A DNA stretch of 64,000 bases. It comes from Thermostichus sp047461615 (GTDB lineage Bacteria > Cyanobacteriota > Cyanobacteriia > Thermostichales > Thermostichaceae). Below the pieces are notes generated by a model. That model made no database searches. It was not told the origin of the DNA and was given only the letters and a program-made list of their open reading frames with translations. How positions within the stretch are numbered: position 1 is the first letter of the stretch; each line of letters opens with the position of its first letter. Shown piece by piece: positions 34,683-43,593 of this stretch. The position numbers and the translations under genes were made by a program. The stretch is taken from NCBI RefSeq assembly GCF_047461615.1, contig NZ_JANSHI010000007.1, positions 1 through 64,000 of the forward strand. The letters are read 5' to 3'.

Positions 34683-34997
34683 TCCCAAGACGGGCTTACT
34701 GGTCAACACAAAGGGATCCCCAGCCTTGAGGGTAATCGGGCCTTCGGCAAACTTGCCCAGGCGGATCTTGGGCCCCTGCAGGTCTTGCAAAATGGCAACC
34801 TGGATCCCCAGATCCATCGCCGTTTGGCGGATGAGGCGGATGTTGCGGCGGTGGAGATCGTGATCTCCATGGGAAAAGTTCAGGCGAAGGGTAGTTGCCC
34901 CTTGCAGGATCATTTCCCTGAGAATGGCTGGATCAGAGCTGGCGGGGCCAAGGGTAGCCACAATCTTGGTGCGTCGAAAAGACTCGCTTAAGTGCAT
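34683..34997 (-). pseudogene. Truncated duplicate of pyk 5' end
   Basis: Starts with ATG at 34997 and codes for nearly the same first 98 residues as pyk at 31434 (RRTKIVATLGPASSDPAI, then LRLNFSHGDH and LQDLQGPKIRLGKFAEGP). Similarity ends at TSKPVLG, exactly where the 37-bp repeat begins; the frame then reads VSIK and stops. Too short for any catalytic function. Together with the small gene at 35159 it forms the second copy of the duplicated block. Confidence 0.9.
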
Positions 34998-35158
34998 GGC
35001 AATCTTTCCCAGGGAGAGCAGATCAAGATTGTTCCCCCACGCAGGGATCTCCTTGATACGATAGCCCGTAGTGTCTTTTTTGAGACCTTGCTTTCTAAGA
35101 TTCCCAGTCCAGGAAAATGGGCTGAGCGCAGCTTCAAGTTTGGGTTGGGAGTGAAGCC

Positions 35159-35401
35159 ATGCCGATAGCTTCTGAATACGCCTTTCCCTTCGAGCACCAC
35201 CAAAAGTTTTCCCTGGATAACCCCACTATCTCTAGCCCTGGCGTCTCCAAACGGGAATACGTGGCTAGCAGGCTATTGCAAGGTATCCTGAGCAACTCCC
35301 AGACCCCTGTTGGCAACTTGTCTCCTGAGCAGCGCCAGGCCCTAGTCTATACGGCGGTGATGCTGGCAGACGAGCTGTTAGCCGCCCTTGGTGCCCAGTA
35401 G
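35159..35401 (+). CDS. Small conserved protein, intact copy
   Basis: 80 residues: MPIASEYAFPFEHHQKFSLD, then a helical half (VSKREYVASRLLQGILS and LSPEQRQALVYTAVMLADEL). No cysteines, signal or membrane segment; family not recognised. Homologous to the pseudogene at 31605, which has a stop at codon 15. Divergent from the pyk fragment and so probably uses the same kind of promoter as the ancestral pyk-divergent gene. The intact copy and shared length argue that it is a real gene. Confidence 0.75.
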   Translation: MPIASEYAFPFEHHQKFSLDNPTISSPGVSKREYVASRLLQGILSNSQTPVGNLSPEQRQALVYTAVMLADELLAALGAQ

Positions 35402-35491
35402 GCTTAGGCCCACCCTCGCCACAGCCCACTGAAGGCAAGGGTAAGCAACCCAGAACAGCGCTTGTTGCACCCGCCAGCCTCTTAGCCACCT

Positions 35492-37000
35492 CTAGAACTC
35501 GTAGCCAAATAGGCGCGGATCCGCCGGCTGCAAGTTGAGATCGGCCAGGCCGTATTCCGCCCAGCGGCGATCCACCAGGCGGGCCACTTCCGGATCCGGG
35601 GCAAGGGGTTGCCGCCAGGGGGTGTCCGTTTCCGGCGGGATCTTGGTAGTGGCGTCGATCCCCATTTTGCCCCCAAGGCCCCGCTTTTCGGTGGCAAAGT
35701 CCAAGGCGTCGAAGGGATTGTCCGGCAAGATGAACACATCCCGCTGCGGATCCACCCGCGAACACAGACACCAGAGCACCTGCCGCGGATCCCGCACGTT
35801 GATGTCCTTATCCACCACGATCACAAACTTGGTGTAGCTAAATTGAGGCAAGGCGCTCCAAAAAGCTAGGGCCGCCCGCCGCGCTTGGCCGGGGTAGGCC
35901 TTGTCAATGGACAAAATGGCCACCTTGTAGCCCAGGCCCTCCATCGGCAAAAAGAAGTCCACGATCTCCGGCACCTGCTGCCTGAGGATGGGGGTGTAGA
36001 TGCGGTTTAGGGCCAGGGCTATCATGTCGTTTTCCTTGGGGGGCTTGCCGCTAAAGGTAGTGAGGTAAATGGGATCGCGGCGGTGGGTGAGGCAGTGGAA
36101 GCGAATTAAAGGAGCCTGCTCGTTGCGAGGGCCGTAGTAGCCAATGTGATCCCCAGCGGGACCGTCGGGGGCCACCTCCCCTGGGGTTATGGTGCCTTCC
36201 AAGACAATCTCGGCGTGGGCCGGCACTTCCAGATCCACCGTTTTGCAGCGGGCTAGGGGCAATCCCTCTCCGGTGTAGAGACCGGCAAACAGCCACTCGG
36301 AGAGATCCACCGGCAAGGGCGTGGCCGCCGCCAGGATTACGGCAGGATCTACCCCGATGGCCACTGCCACTTCCAGCTTCTGGCCCAGGGCCGCCGCCTT
36401 GCGCAGATGCCGAGTTGCCCCCCGCACCGACAGCCACTGCACCGTCATGGTATTGCGGCTTTGCAGTTGCAGGCGGTACACCCCCACATTGGGAATGCCA
36501 TTTTCCGGATCTTTGGTAACCATCAGGCCCAAGGTCAGCACCCGCCCAGCGTCGCCGGGATAGACCCGCAACAGGGGCAGTTGCGTGAGATCCACCGCCT
36601 CATCGCGCAGCACCACTTGCTGGCAAGGAGGGAGCAGCTCCCGGCTGGGTCGAGCTTTGAAGACGCGGAACAGCGCCTGTCCCAGCTCCACCGCCTGGGC
36701 AAGGTCTTTTGGCGGGCGCGGCTGGTAGAGCAGGGCCAGCTTCTTTCCCAGCTCCTCCAGCTCTTGCGGCCGCTCCATCCCCAGCGCCCAGCAGATGCGC
36801 TCCACTGTGCCCAGGGCGTTGATGAGCAGGGGCATGGAGGATCCCTTGACCCGCTCAAACAGCAGCGCCGGGCCACCGCAGGCCAAGAGGCGATCGGCAA
36901 TTTCGGCAATTTCCAGCTCGGGATCCACCTCGGCGGTCACGCGGCGGAGCTGGCCACGGGATTCTAGGAGGGCAATGAAGCGGCGCAGATCTCTGGGCAT
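35492..37000 (-). CDS. ubiD: UbiD-family decarboxylase
   Basis: Prenylated-FMN dependent decarboxylase; in cyanobacteria the likely role is 4-hydroxy-3-polyprenylbenzoate decarboxylation on the way to plastoquinone. 502 residues. Family blocks: RRFIALLESRGQLRRV near the start, PALLFERVKGSSMPLL, MQWLSV-like MTVQWLSVRGATRHLRKA, AEIVLEGTITPGEVAPDGPA, and C-terminal KFVIVVDKDINVRDPRQVLW with DRDVF-like PQRDVFILPD. The UbiX partner that makes the cofactor is not in this window. ATG at 37000; no strong ribosome-binding site. Confidence 0.93.
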   Translation of the reverse strand: MPRDLRRFIALLESRGQLRRVTAEVDPELEIAEIADRLLACGGPALLFERVKGSSMPLLINALGTVERICWALGMERPQELEELGKKLALLYQPRPPKDLAQAVELGQALFRVFKARPSRELLPPCQQVVLRDEAVDLTQLPLLRVYPGDAGRVLTLGLMVTKDPENGIPNVGVYRLQLQSRNTMTVQWLSVRGATRHLRKAAALGQKLEVAVAIGVDPAVILAAATPLPVDLSEWLFAGLYTGEGLPLARCKTVDLEVPAHAEIVLEGTITPGEVAPDGPAGDHIGYYGPRNEQAPLIRFHCLTHRRDPIYLTTFSGKPPKENDMIALALNRIYTPILRQQVPEIVDFFLPMEGLGYKVAILSIDKAYPGQARRAALAFWSALPQFSYTKFVIVVDKDINVRDPRQVLWCLCSRVDPQRDVFILPDNPFDALDFATEKRGLGGKMGIDATTKIPPETDTPWRQPLAPDPEVARLVDRRWAEYGLADLNLQPADPRLFGYEF

Positions 37001-37224
37001 GAAGGGAGCACTTGCAGAAGCTGAGGATCAATCGGCCCCTGCAGAGCAGGCCGGATGTCTTCCTCCAAGGGCAGTACTGCTGTGCCCTTGATCTTGGCCT
37101 CTCTTGTAGGCAGGAGTCCACTCTCCTGGCTTTACGGCCAACTGCCTAGCAGCAAGGCAAAGCAATTTGCCAGAACCCTCTGCATGGCAGTAGAGTAGCC
37201 TCAAGTCTTGCCTGTGAGGTCAGC

Positions 37225-38423
37225 ATGTTGTCCATCCCGCCAGGGCTGCGCTCCCGTTGCTTCTGGGCAGGGATCCCCCTAGCCTGCTCTTTGGTTTTGG
37301 GGATCTGCTGGAGGGCTGCGGCTCCCTCTTCCACCCAGGATCTTTTCCCTCCCATCCCTACTCCGCCACCACCCCTGCCTTCTCCTAGCGGCACGCCTGG
37401 CCTTCCGCCCTGGTGGCCCCGTGAGCAGTCGCCCCAGGAGCAAGGTTCTCCCTACACTGTGGTCTTGTCGGGCTTTTTGCAGGGGTTGGCTGCCTAAGGA
37501 GGGGCCCTCTCCCAGCAAGGGATCCTCCTCTGGACAACCGAAGGCAAGCTGCTGGCCGAGCACCTCTTGGATCAACCCTTGCCGGCAGGAGCCTTGGATC
37601 AGTTGGCCCTCAGCCTGATGGCGCTAGAGACCTGGGGCTACGAGCATCGCTTTACACCACCGGCTATCGCTCCGGCCAGCGCCTGAAGGGAGACTTGGTT
37701 GTGGTGGGGGGCGGGGATCCCTATTTCCGGGAGGCCAATGTCGTCGAGCTAGCGCGCCACCTGCACGGCCTTGGCATTCGCCAGATTGACGGCGAGGTAA
37801 AGGTGGTGCCCCCCTTCCGCTTTCTGGGCCAGCCCGACGCTCTAGCTAGCGCCCGCCGGCTTACCGAACTCCTTCGGGATCCCCAACAGCCCTACCCTGT
37901 AGCCCTCGGCGGCTCTGGATCAACGCTAGAGGAACTGCCTGCTGAGCTCCATTGCCGGGTTAGCTATACCTCGCCGCCCTTGGGATCCCTGCTGCAGATT
38001 CTCAACAGCAACATCGACTGGGCCATGGCAGCAGCCCTGCTGGCGGAACTGGGAGGCCCAAAAGCCCTGGTGGAGTACCTGCGGCGGCGCTTGGTAACTG
38101 AGCCGGCTGCCCAGTTGGATCCTGCCCTCCTCCCCAGCGAAGCAGAGATTCGTCTAGAGGGGCAGGAACTGCATCTCTCCCCCCGTGCCCTGGCCCATCT
38201 GTGGCAGCATCTGCTGGCGGCCACAGACGAGAATCCAGCGCGGATCCTACCTGTAGCCGGCCTTGGCCACAGCCCCCTGCAGCTGCGCACCTTACCTCCC
38301 GGCACGGTCGCCCAGGTGGGATCTGCCCCCAATCGCCTGATGATGTTGGGACAGTTGCCGAATGGCACCTACTTCGTCTTGCTCAACCATGGGCCTGACC
38401 TGGGCAGCTTGCGCCAACACTAG
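37225..38423 (+). pseudogene. Decayed DacB-like (PBP4 family) protein
   Basis: Reads as a D-Ala-D-Ala carboxypeptidase-like protein in pieces: a signal peptide and Pro-rich linker, then a stop TAA at 37495-37497 (probably CAA before), continuing in frame GALSQQGILLWTTEGKLLAE, then a one-base loss near 37656 (TTTACACCACC for F-T-T-T-G), then GYRSGQRLKGDLVVVGGGDP onward to 38423. The SxxK nucleophile site is replaced (PAGALDQLALSLMALETWGY), and KTG reads VGS. It may therefore have been non-catalytic before it broke. ATG at 37225. No intact product is possible. Confidence 0.82.
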
Positions 38424-38546
38424 GATCAGTTCCTGCACCAGCTGTTGCCTGTTGGGAAGTCTCTTGGCGGCTGAGGGCTTAGACGAGGGCTAGACGCAGT
38501 CGCCAGGGCAAAATGACCTGTAGCAGGGCTGCCAAGCATCTTGCAG

Positions 38547-39128
38547 CTAGCCGCTAGGGTGGGGGCGGATCAAGCCATAGCCACCGTGCTTGCGGACATA
38601 GAGGACGTTGATCTCGCCATTTTCGATGTTGCGGAACACGTAGAAGTCGTGATCCACCAGCTCCAACTGGTGCATCGCCTCCTCAACCGTCATGGGCGGC
38701 ATGGCGAAATACTTGGTGCGCACTACCTCAGGGGGCAGCTCCGCTTGCCGATTCATATTCACAGGATTTGTGGGCGGCTGCTGGGCCACCGCCACTGAAG
38801 TTTTGGGAGAATGGCGGATGCGGTGAACGCCATTGCGCTCTTTGTACTTGCGCAGCTTGCGGGCTATTTTGTCGGCCACTCGGTCGATGCTGGCGTAAAG
38901 GTTTTCAGTACTTTCTTCCGCTCGAATGACAGTGCCGTTGGCGTAAACGGTAACTTCGGCAGATTGGTTGGCACTGATGCGGGGGTTGCGGGCTACCGAC
39001 AGATTGACATCCACTTCGCTGGTGATCTGAGCAAAATGGCTAACAGCTCGCTCAATTTTTTCCTGAACGTAGCTGCGGATGGCATCGGTAATTTCGATGT
39101 TTTTTCCTTGGATCACAAGCTTCGCCAT
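38547..39128 (-). CDS. lrtA: Long hibernation-promoting factor (LrtA/RaiA)
   Basis: Ribosome-associated factor that dimerises 70S ribosomes in the dark or in stationary phase; called light-repressed protein A in cyanobacteria. 193 residues. The N-terminal HPF domain is MAKLVIQGKNIEITDAIRSY to about residue 105, a linker follows, and the C-terminal dimerisation domain has VVRTKYFAMPPMTVEEAMHQ and LVDHDFYVFRNIENGEINVL. ATG at 39128. A long upstream spacer (about 450 bp) agrees with the long leader known for lrtA in other cyanobacteria. Confidence 0.94.
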   Translation of the reverse strand: MAKLVIQGKNIEITDAIRSYVQEKIERAVSHFAQITSEVDVNLSVARNPRISANQSAEVTVYANGTVIRAEESTENLYASIDRVADKIARKLRKYKERNGVHRIRHSPKTSVAVAQQPPTNPVNMNRQAELPPEVVRTKYFAMPPMTVEEAMHQLELVDHDFYVFRNIENGEINVLYVRKHGGYGLIRPHPSG

Positions 39129-39704
39129 GGAAACTCTCCCGAGTGTGTCAGTCTACGCCTCAAGTGAGTGCCTAACCTTTGCAAGAAGCTTCCACACCCT
39201 CCCTGCCCGCCGACTGGCCAAAGGGGGCAATGAAAGTTGACTAAAGTGCGGCTTTTGCAAGGGCACTAACCTTTGGAGTTAAGTCTAGGTTAACACCTCA
39301 CTCTTGGCTTTGAACTGGAGATTAAGGATAAATTTAGATTGCCTTAATTTTTGATTGATCCAACTTCCCTGCTGAATTCGGGAGACTAAACGACCAGAAT
39401 TTTCCCTCTCCTGCCGAATTGCAGTCCACAACTTCCTTCTGGCTTTCCTAGCCAGCTAAGCGACTCCCTTATTTTTGCTTGGAACTGCCGTGCTACTTCA
39501 TCCTATTATACAAGAAGCGACGTTGGCTGCCTTGTCTAAACTAGCTAAGCTAATAACCAAAGGAAGTGAAGAGATGTTGACTGAAGTTAAGCTTTCTATC
39601 AAGATCAGGATTCCACACCAATATTGGCGTCAGTAGGTCCAAAAAGTGGCCTTCGGCTTCTGGAGATTGCTCTCAAAGCAAGTTGGGGTGGAAAAGGGGG
39701 GGAG
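39129..39704. other. Long divergent spacer between lrtA and the lyase gene
   Basis: 576 bp, more AT-rich than the genes. It holds an inverted repeat ATTAAGG/CCTTAAT (39321-39348), a TTGGAA...TATTAT promoter-like pair (near 39480-39511, 19-bp spacer, plus strand), and a 20-codon open frame at 39574-39636 with GGAAGTGAAG before its ATG. The left part is probably the lrtA leader. A stable RNA is possible but not shown. Confidence 0.45.
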
Positions 39705-40946
39705 GTGGCAGGGATCCCGCTGAAAGTAGCTGAGCTGTTGGACAGAGCGGAAGCGGCTCTGGGGGAGCGGTTTCGGGCAGTAGACCAAGTTCTCAGGCAG
39801 AACCTGGCCCGGGTATTGCAAGCCTTCCGCGACCAGCAGGTGGGCTCCCATCACTTTGCCGGCGTATCGGGCTACGGCCACGACGACCAGGGGCGGGAGG
39901 TTTTGGACCGAGTGTTTGCCCAGATCATGGGCTGCGAGGCGGCGCTGGTGCGGCTGCAGATGGTCTCCGGCACCCACGCCATTGCCTGTGCTCTGTTTGG
40001 GGTGCTGCGCCCAGGGGATGAGCTGTTGGCCATCACTGGCCCCCCCTACGACACTCTGGAGGAGGTCATTGGGATAAGGGGGTCCGGCCGGGGATCCTTG
40101 CGGGAGTTCGGTGTTACCTATCGCCAGTTGGATCTGCGAGAAGGAGATGTCGATTGGCAGGCCTTGAAAACCGCCCTCAAGCCGCAAACACGCTTGGTTT
40201 ACATCCAGCGCTCCTGTGGCTATGCCTGGCGACCCAGCTTCTCCATTGCCCAGATTGCCGAGATGATCCAGATGGTCAAGGCGCAAAACCCCGAAGTGGT
40301 GGTCTTGGTGGACAATTGCTACGGCGAGTTTGTGGAAACCCAAGAGCCCACCCACGTAGGCGCAGATTTGATTGCTGGATCCCTAATCAAAAACCCAGGT
40401 GGCACCCTGGCTCCAGCAGGGGGCTATGTGGCAGGGCGAGCCGAACTGGTGGAGAAAGCTGCCTGCCGGCTGACGGCACCGGGGATCGGCTCGGAAGGAG
40501 GAGCAACTTTCGACCTCAACCGCCTGCTGTTCCAAGGGCTGTTCTTAGCTCCGCAAATGGTGGCCGAGGCCGTCAAGATTGCTCACCTGGCCGCCCAGGT
40601 GTTCCATGACTTAGGCTATCCCGTCTCTCCGCTGCCCCAAGCACCGCGCACTGACATCATTCAGGCCATTCAACTGGGATCCCCACAGAAGCTGCAGGCC
40701 TTTTGCCGCGCCATCCAAAGCAGCTCCCCGGTAGATTCCTATCTCACCCCAATTCCAGAGGTGATGCCCGGCTACGCCGATCCAGTGGTGATGGCGGCGG
40801 GCACGTTTGTGGCCGGCAGCAGCGCGGAGCTCTCCGCCGATGGACCGCTGCGGGAGCCCTACATTGTCTATTTACAAGGAGGAACCCATCTCAGCCACGG
40901 GCGGCTGGCCCTAGAGGCTGTCTTGCAAGCTTGGGAGAAGCTGTGA
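39705..40946 (+). CDS. PLP-dependent C-S lyase-like enzyme (aluminium resistance family)
   Basis: 413 residues from the GTG at 39705. Belongs to the Cys/Met-metabolism PLP enzyme group annotated as methionine gamma-lyase-like or aluminium resistance proteins. Features: SGYGHDDQGREVLDRVFAQI, VRLQMVSGTHAIACALFGVL, VVVLVDNCYGEFVE and the PLP Lys in AGSLIKNPGGTLAPAGGYVA. An in-frame TTG at 39624 would add 27 non-conserved residues; the family starts near KVAELLDRAEAAL. True substrate is unknown. The next lipoprotein gene follows after 51 bp. Confidence 0.9.
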   Translation: MAGIPLKVAELLDRAEAALGERFRAVDQVLRQNLARVLQAFRDQQVGSHHFAGVSGYGHDDQGREVLDRVFAQIMGCEAALVRLQMVSGTHAIACALFGVLRPGDELLAITGPPYDTLEEVIGIRGSGRGSLREFGVTYRQLDLREGDVDWQALKTALKPQTRLVYIQRSCGYAWRPSFSIAQIAEMIQMVKAQNPEVVVLVDNCYGEFVETQEPTHVGADLIAGSLIKNPGGTLAPAGGYVAGRAELVEKAACRLTAPGIGSEGGATFDLNRLLFQGLFLAPQMVAEAVKIAHLAAQVFHDLGYPVSPLPQAPRTDIIQAIQLGSPQKLQAFCRAIQSSSPVDSYLTPIPEVMPGYADPVVMAAGTFVAGSSAELSADGPLREPYIVYLQGGTHLSHGRLALEAVLQAWEKL

Positions 40947-40997
40947 TGGCCGTCCTTGTCCCCCTTCTGGGGGGTAGAATTGAAATCCAGAGCCTCG

Positions 40998-41774
40998 ATG
41001 GGGAAGTTGCCTCCCATTGCTCCACTGTTCCGCCGTTGGGGAGCCTGGCTAGCCTTTAGTTGGGTGGCCCTGACAGGTGGCTGCCAGCTATTAGACCTAG
41101 GGAGAGCCCCGCTGGCATCTGTCCTAGGAAGAGACAGCCAGACCCTAAGGGGAGGCCTCACAGGGGAGGACAAGGTTAGTCGCGCCTATGGCAGCTACTG
41201 GGATGGGATCCCTGTTGTGGCCAAGGCTGGGCAAATCGTGATTGCCGCCTTGGAGAGTGAAGAGTTTGACCCCTATCTGGAGCTGGTGGACGAGCAGGGA
41301 CGGGTAATTGGCTTTAACGATGACTCGGGCCTAGATGTCAACGCCCTCTTGGCAGTGCGGCTGCCGCAGGAAGGCACCTACACCCTGCGGGCCACTAGCT
41401 GTGAGCCGGCTGCCAGCGGCTCCTACCGGCTGACCTATACCCTCACGCAGGTCAATTGGCAGCAAACCCTATCGGGCCGTCTCCAGGAAGGATCCCTTCA
41501 GCACCCGGAAGATGGCAGTTGGATGGAGGAATACCCTATCACTGCTCGCCCTGGCCAAATCCTGGTCGCCTCCTTGACCAGCTCTGACTTCGATGCCTTC
41601 TTGCAACTGTTAGATCCGGAGGGGAAGGTGATGGCTTGGGATGACGACCAGGGTGGCGGCACCGATGCCCTGTTGATTGCCTTTTTGCCTCGCAGCGGCA
41701 CGTACACCCTCCGAGCCAACACCTGCAAGCCAAGACAGGAGGGGGCCTATGTATTGCAGTACTCCTTGCACTAG
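40998..41774 (+). CDS. Lipoprotein with two PPC-type domains
   Basis: 258 residues. The signal peptide ends in the lipobox ALTGGC near residue 29, so it is a probable periplasmic or outer-membrane lipoprotein. Two similar beta-sandwich units follow: YLELVDEQGRVIGFNDDSGL with GTYTLRATSCE, and FLQLLDPEGKVMAWDDDQGG with GTYTLRANTCK. These match bacterial pre-peptidase C-terminal domains with their acidic D-D loops. No peptidase domain is attached. ATG at 40998; the longer reading from 40956 would bury the signal peptide. Confidence 0.85.
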   Translation: MGKLPPIAPLFRRWGAWLAFSWVALTGGCQLLDLGRAPLASVLGRDSQTLRGGLTGEDKVSRAYGSYWDGIPVVAKAGQIVIAALESEEFDPYLELVDEQGRVIGFNDDSGLDVNALLAVRLPQEGTYTLRATSCEPAASGSYRLTYTLTQVNWQQTLSGRLQEGSLQHPEDGSWMEEYPITARPGQILVASLTSSDFDAFLQLLDPEGKVMAWDDDQGGGTDALLIAFLPRSGTYTLRANTCKPRQEGAYVLQYSLH

Positions 41775-41986
41775 CCTCCCAGCCTGCTAAGCTTCTCCTG
41801 CTCCCTCTCTTCTTGCTAGTGTTTCGCAGCTGAAGGGAAAGGCAGATCCCAGGCTAGACTTAGTTTAGAATATCTTCAGGATTTAGCTTTAGCAATCCGG
41901 AGACGCCGATCCCAGCTTTCTTGATCCGGGCTGAGGATGGCAAAAGCCTGTTCCAAAGTTAATCGTCTGTAACGGAGGAGGTTCCT

Positions 41987-42430
41987 ATGGCCATTTCCAC
42001 GGGTCTTCCCAGCCCGCTGCCGCAGCAAGAAACTTCTCCGGAGCAAGGCAACGGCCTCAATTTGGCTCCTCGGCCTGCCAGTGCTGATCTACCGGCTGCT
42101 CAGGAGGGGGGAGAGAGGATCGGCCCGCCAGTGTTTCCCAGCCCTGTGAAGTTCAGCGAGATTGAGATCGACCAGCGACCAGTAGGGGCCTCCACCCTAA
42201 AGGTGGTGGATTACTTTGCGGATGGACGTCCAGTTGCGGCTGCCACGCTAAAAGTGGTCGATACCTGGGGCGAAGGGCGCCCAATAGTTGCCTCTGGCCT
42301 CAAATTCGTCCATGACCCCGCCCTCAACCGCCCAGTGATGGCAGGTGGTCTGAAGGTTGCCAAAACTTTTCTTGGCAACCGACCCATTGAAGCCAGCCCT
42401 CACAAAGGATCCGCGGGCGAGCCTGTGTGA
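41987..42430 (+). CDS. Protein built of 17-residue RP-x-x-A-x-x-L-K repeats
   Basis: 147 residues. After a Pro/Gln-rich 60-residue N-terminus come four exact-length 17-residue units and part of a fifth: RPVGASTLKVVDYFADG, RPVAAATLKVVDTWGEG, RPIVASGLKFVHDPALN, RPVMAGGLKVAKTFLGN, RPIEAS. No signal peptide or cysteine. Similar NRPV/NRPI repeat proteins occur in other cyanobacteria but I know no function. ATG at 41987 follows GGAGGAGG, a strong ribosome-binding site. Just upstream of a DUF2993-like gene on the same strand (21 bp), perhaps co-transcribed. Confidence 0.85.
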   Translation: MAISTGLPSPLPQQETSPEQGNGLNLAPRPASADLPAAQEGGERIGPPVFPSPVKFSEIEIDQRPVGASTLKVVDYFADGRPVAAATLKVVDTWGEGRPIVASGLKFVHDPALNRPVMAGGLKVAKTFLGNRPIEASPHKGSAGEPV

Positions 42431-42451
42431 GGCCAGACTGCGGCGGCAAGG

Positions 42452-43255
42452 ATGGAGATCCTGGCAACCTTAGTGGCCTTGCTGGCCGCCTTGGGGTCAG
42501 GGGCAGGCTATTGGGCAGAGCAGGCAGCGCGCCAAATGCTCCTAACCCAGCTGGATAAAGCAGAGGTTTTGGAGGTACGCATCCAGAGCCAGCCTAACTA
42601 CCGCCTACTCAATGGCCAGGCGGAGCGCCTTCTGGTTGCCGGGCGGGGGCTGTACCGGGCACCCTTTCCGCGCCTGGAGCTTCTGGAGCTGGAAACCGAC
42701 CCAGTCGCTATCGACCCTGCTTTTTTCCAAGGAGCTCCTTTGCGGCTGAGACAGCCCCTGCAAGCAGCATTTCAGGTCGTGGTGCGTCAGGAGGATCTCA
42801 ATGCTGCTCTCAACTCGCCTGAGGTGCTCAGGCAGTTTCAGCGGATCCAGGCAGATCTGCCCTTGGGTGGGGGCGGGAACGAACCCCGCTATTTTGAACT
42901 GCGCCAGCCGCGCGCCAAGTTTTTGGAGCCTGACCGCCTCCAACTTGCCGCTCTCTTGGTGGAGAAAGACGGCAGCAGGGAGCAGGCAGTTGAGGTGGTG
43001 TTCAACGCCGGGATCCAGGTGGAAGAGGGACGCAGGTTGCGGCTTCAGGAGCCAGAGTTTGCCATCGGCTCGGTGCGGGTTCCTGACGAGATCACCCAGG
43101 CGTTCTTGGGAGGACTCAGCAAGGTGTTTGACCTGCAAGAGCTGGAAGAGCTGGGGATCCAGGTGCGGGTACTGAAGCTGGAGATAGCCGCTGACCAAAT
43201 GCAGGTCATTGGGTTTGTGCGGGTTGAGGGCTTGGAGGCGCTGACGGGATCCTAG
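42452..43255 (+). CDS. DUF2993-like protein
   Basis: 267 residues. The N-terminal hydrophobic segment (ILATLVALLAALGSGAGYWA) is followed by AEQAARQMLLTQLDKAEVLE and VRIQSQPNYRLLNGQAERLL, then ELETDPVAIDPAFF, matching the lipid-binding-like DUF2993 (LmeA-related) family common in cyanobacteria. The fold is thought to hold lipids at the membrane surface; no reaction is known. ATG at 42452. The stop at 43255 leads into 457 bp containing the attenuator of the next gene. Confidence 0.82.
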   Translation: MEILATLVALLAALGSGAGYWAEQAARQMLLTQLDKAEVLEVRIQSQPNYRLLNGQAERLLVAGRGLYRAPFPRLELLELETDPVAIDPAFFQGAPLRLRQPLQAAFQVVVRQEDLNAALNSPEVLRQFQRIQADLPLGGGGNEPRYFELRQPRAKFLEPDRLQLAALLVEKDGSREQAVEVVFNAGIQVEEGRRLRLQEPEFAIGSVRVPDEITQAFLGGLSKVFDLQELEELGIQVRVLKLEIAADQMQVIGFVRVEGLEALTGS

Positions 43256-43439
43256 CGGGGATCCCTGCTTATCCCCCAGGCTTGGGGCGTGTCTACCCGC
43301 CGAGATGGGCTGATGGCCTCGGTTCCTGCCAGGCTTGCGGGGCTCTTGCTGCTACGGCCTTGTCAGACTGCAGCAGCGGAAGGCGGCTCCTCGTTTTCTG
43401 ATGGGGAAGCCTGGGAGCAGCCTAGAACCTAAACCTGCC

Positions 43440-43469
43440 TTGGCAAATTGGTTTCTTTTCGGGTATACT
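43440..43469 (+). promoter_or_regulatory. Sigma-70-type promoter of the DAHP synthase leader
   Basis: TTGGCA (43440-43445), an 18-bp spacer and TATACT (43464-43469). Transcription would start near 43476, about 43 bases before the leader peptide. The 184 bp before it (43256-43439) show no gene. Confidence 0.7.
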
Positions 43470-43518
43470 TTCGCCATACTCGTCTCATCCGTCAGATTTC
43501 GAGTTCCTTGCTCTGGAA

Positions 43519-43593
43519 ATGACCTGGCGCGCTACCTTTTTTGGCTACTTTACCTTTCCCTGGCGGCAACCAGGGCGGAAGGGTGGCGCGTAA
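43519..43593 (+). CDS. Aromatic-rich leader peptide of DAHP synthase
   Basis: 24 codons: MTWRATFFGYFTFPWRQP then GRKGGA and TAA. Seven of residues 3-15 are aromatic (W3, F7, F8, Y10, F11, F13, W15), the density expected of a ribosome-stalling leader for aromatic amino acid genes. It lies between a good promoter and a terminator, and the Pro14-Trp15 codons CCCTGG form the first arm of a competing hairpin. Only a weak purine run (GGAA) precedes the ATG, so initiation is not assured. The downstream gene is the first enzyme of aromatic synthesis, which fits. Too short for similarity evidence. Confidence 0.7.
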   Translation: MTWRATFFGYFTFPWRQPGRKGGA

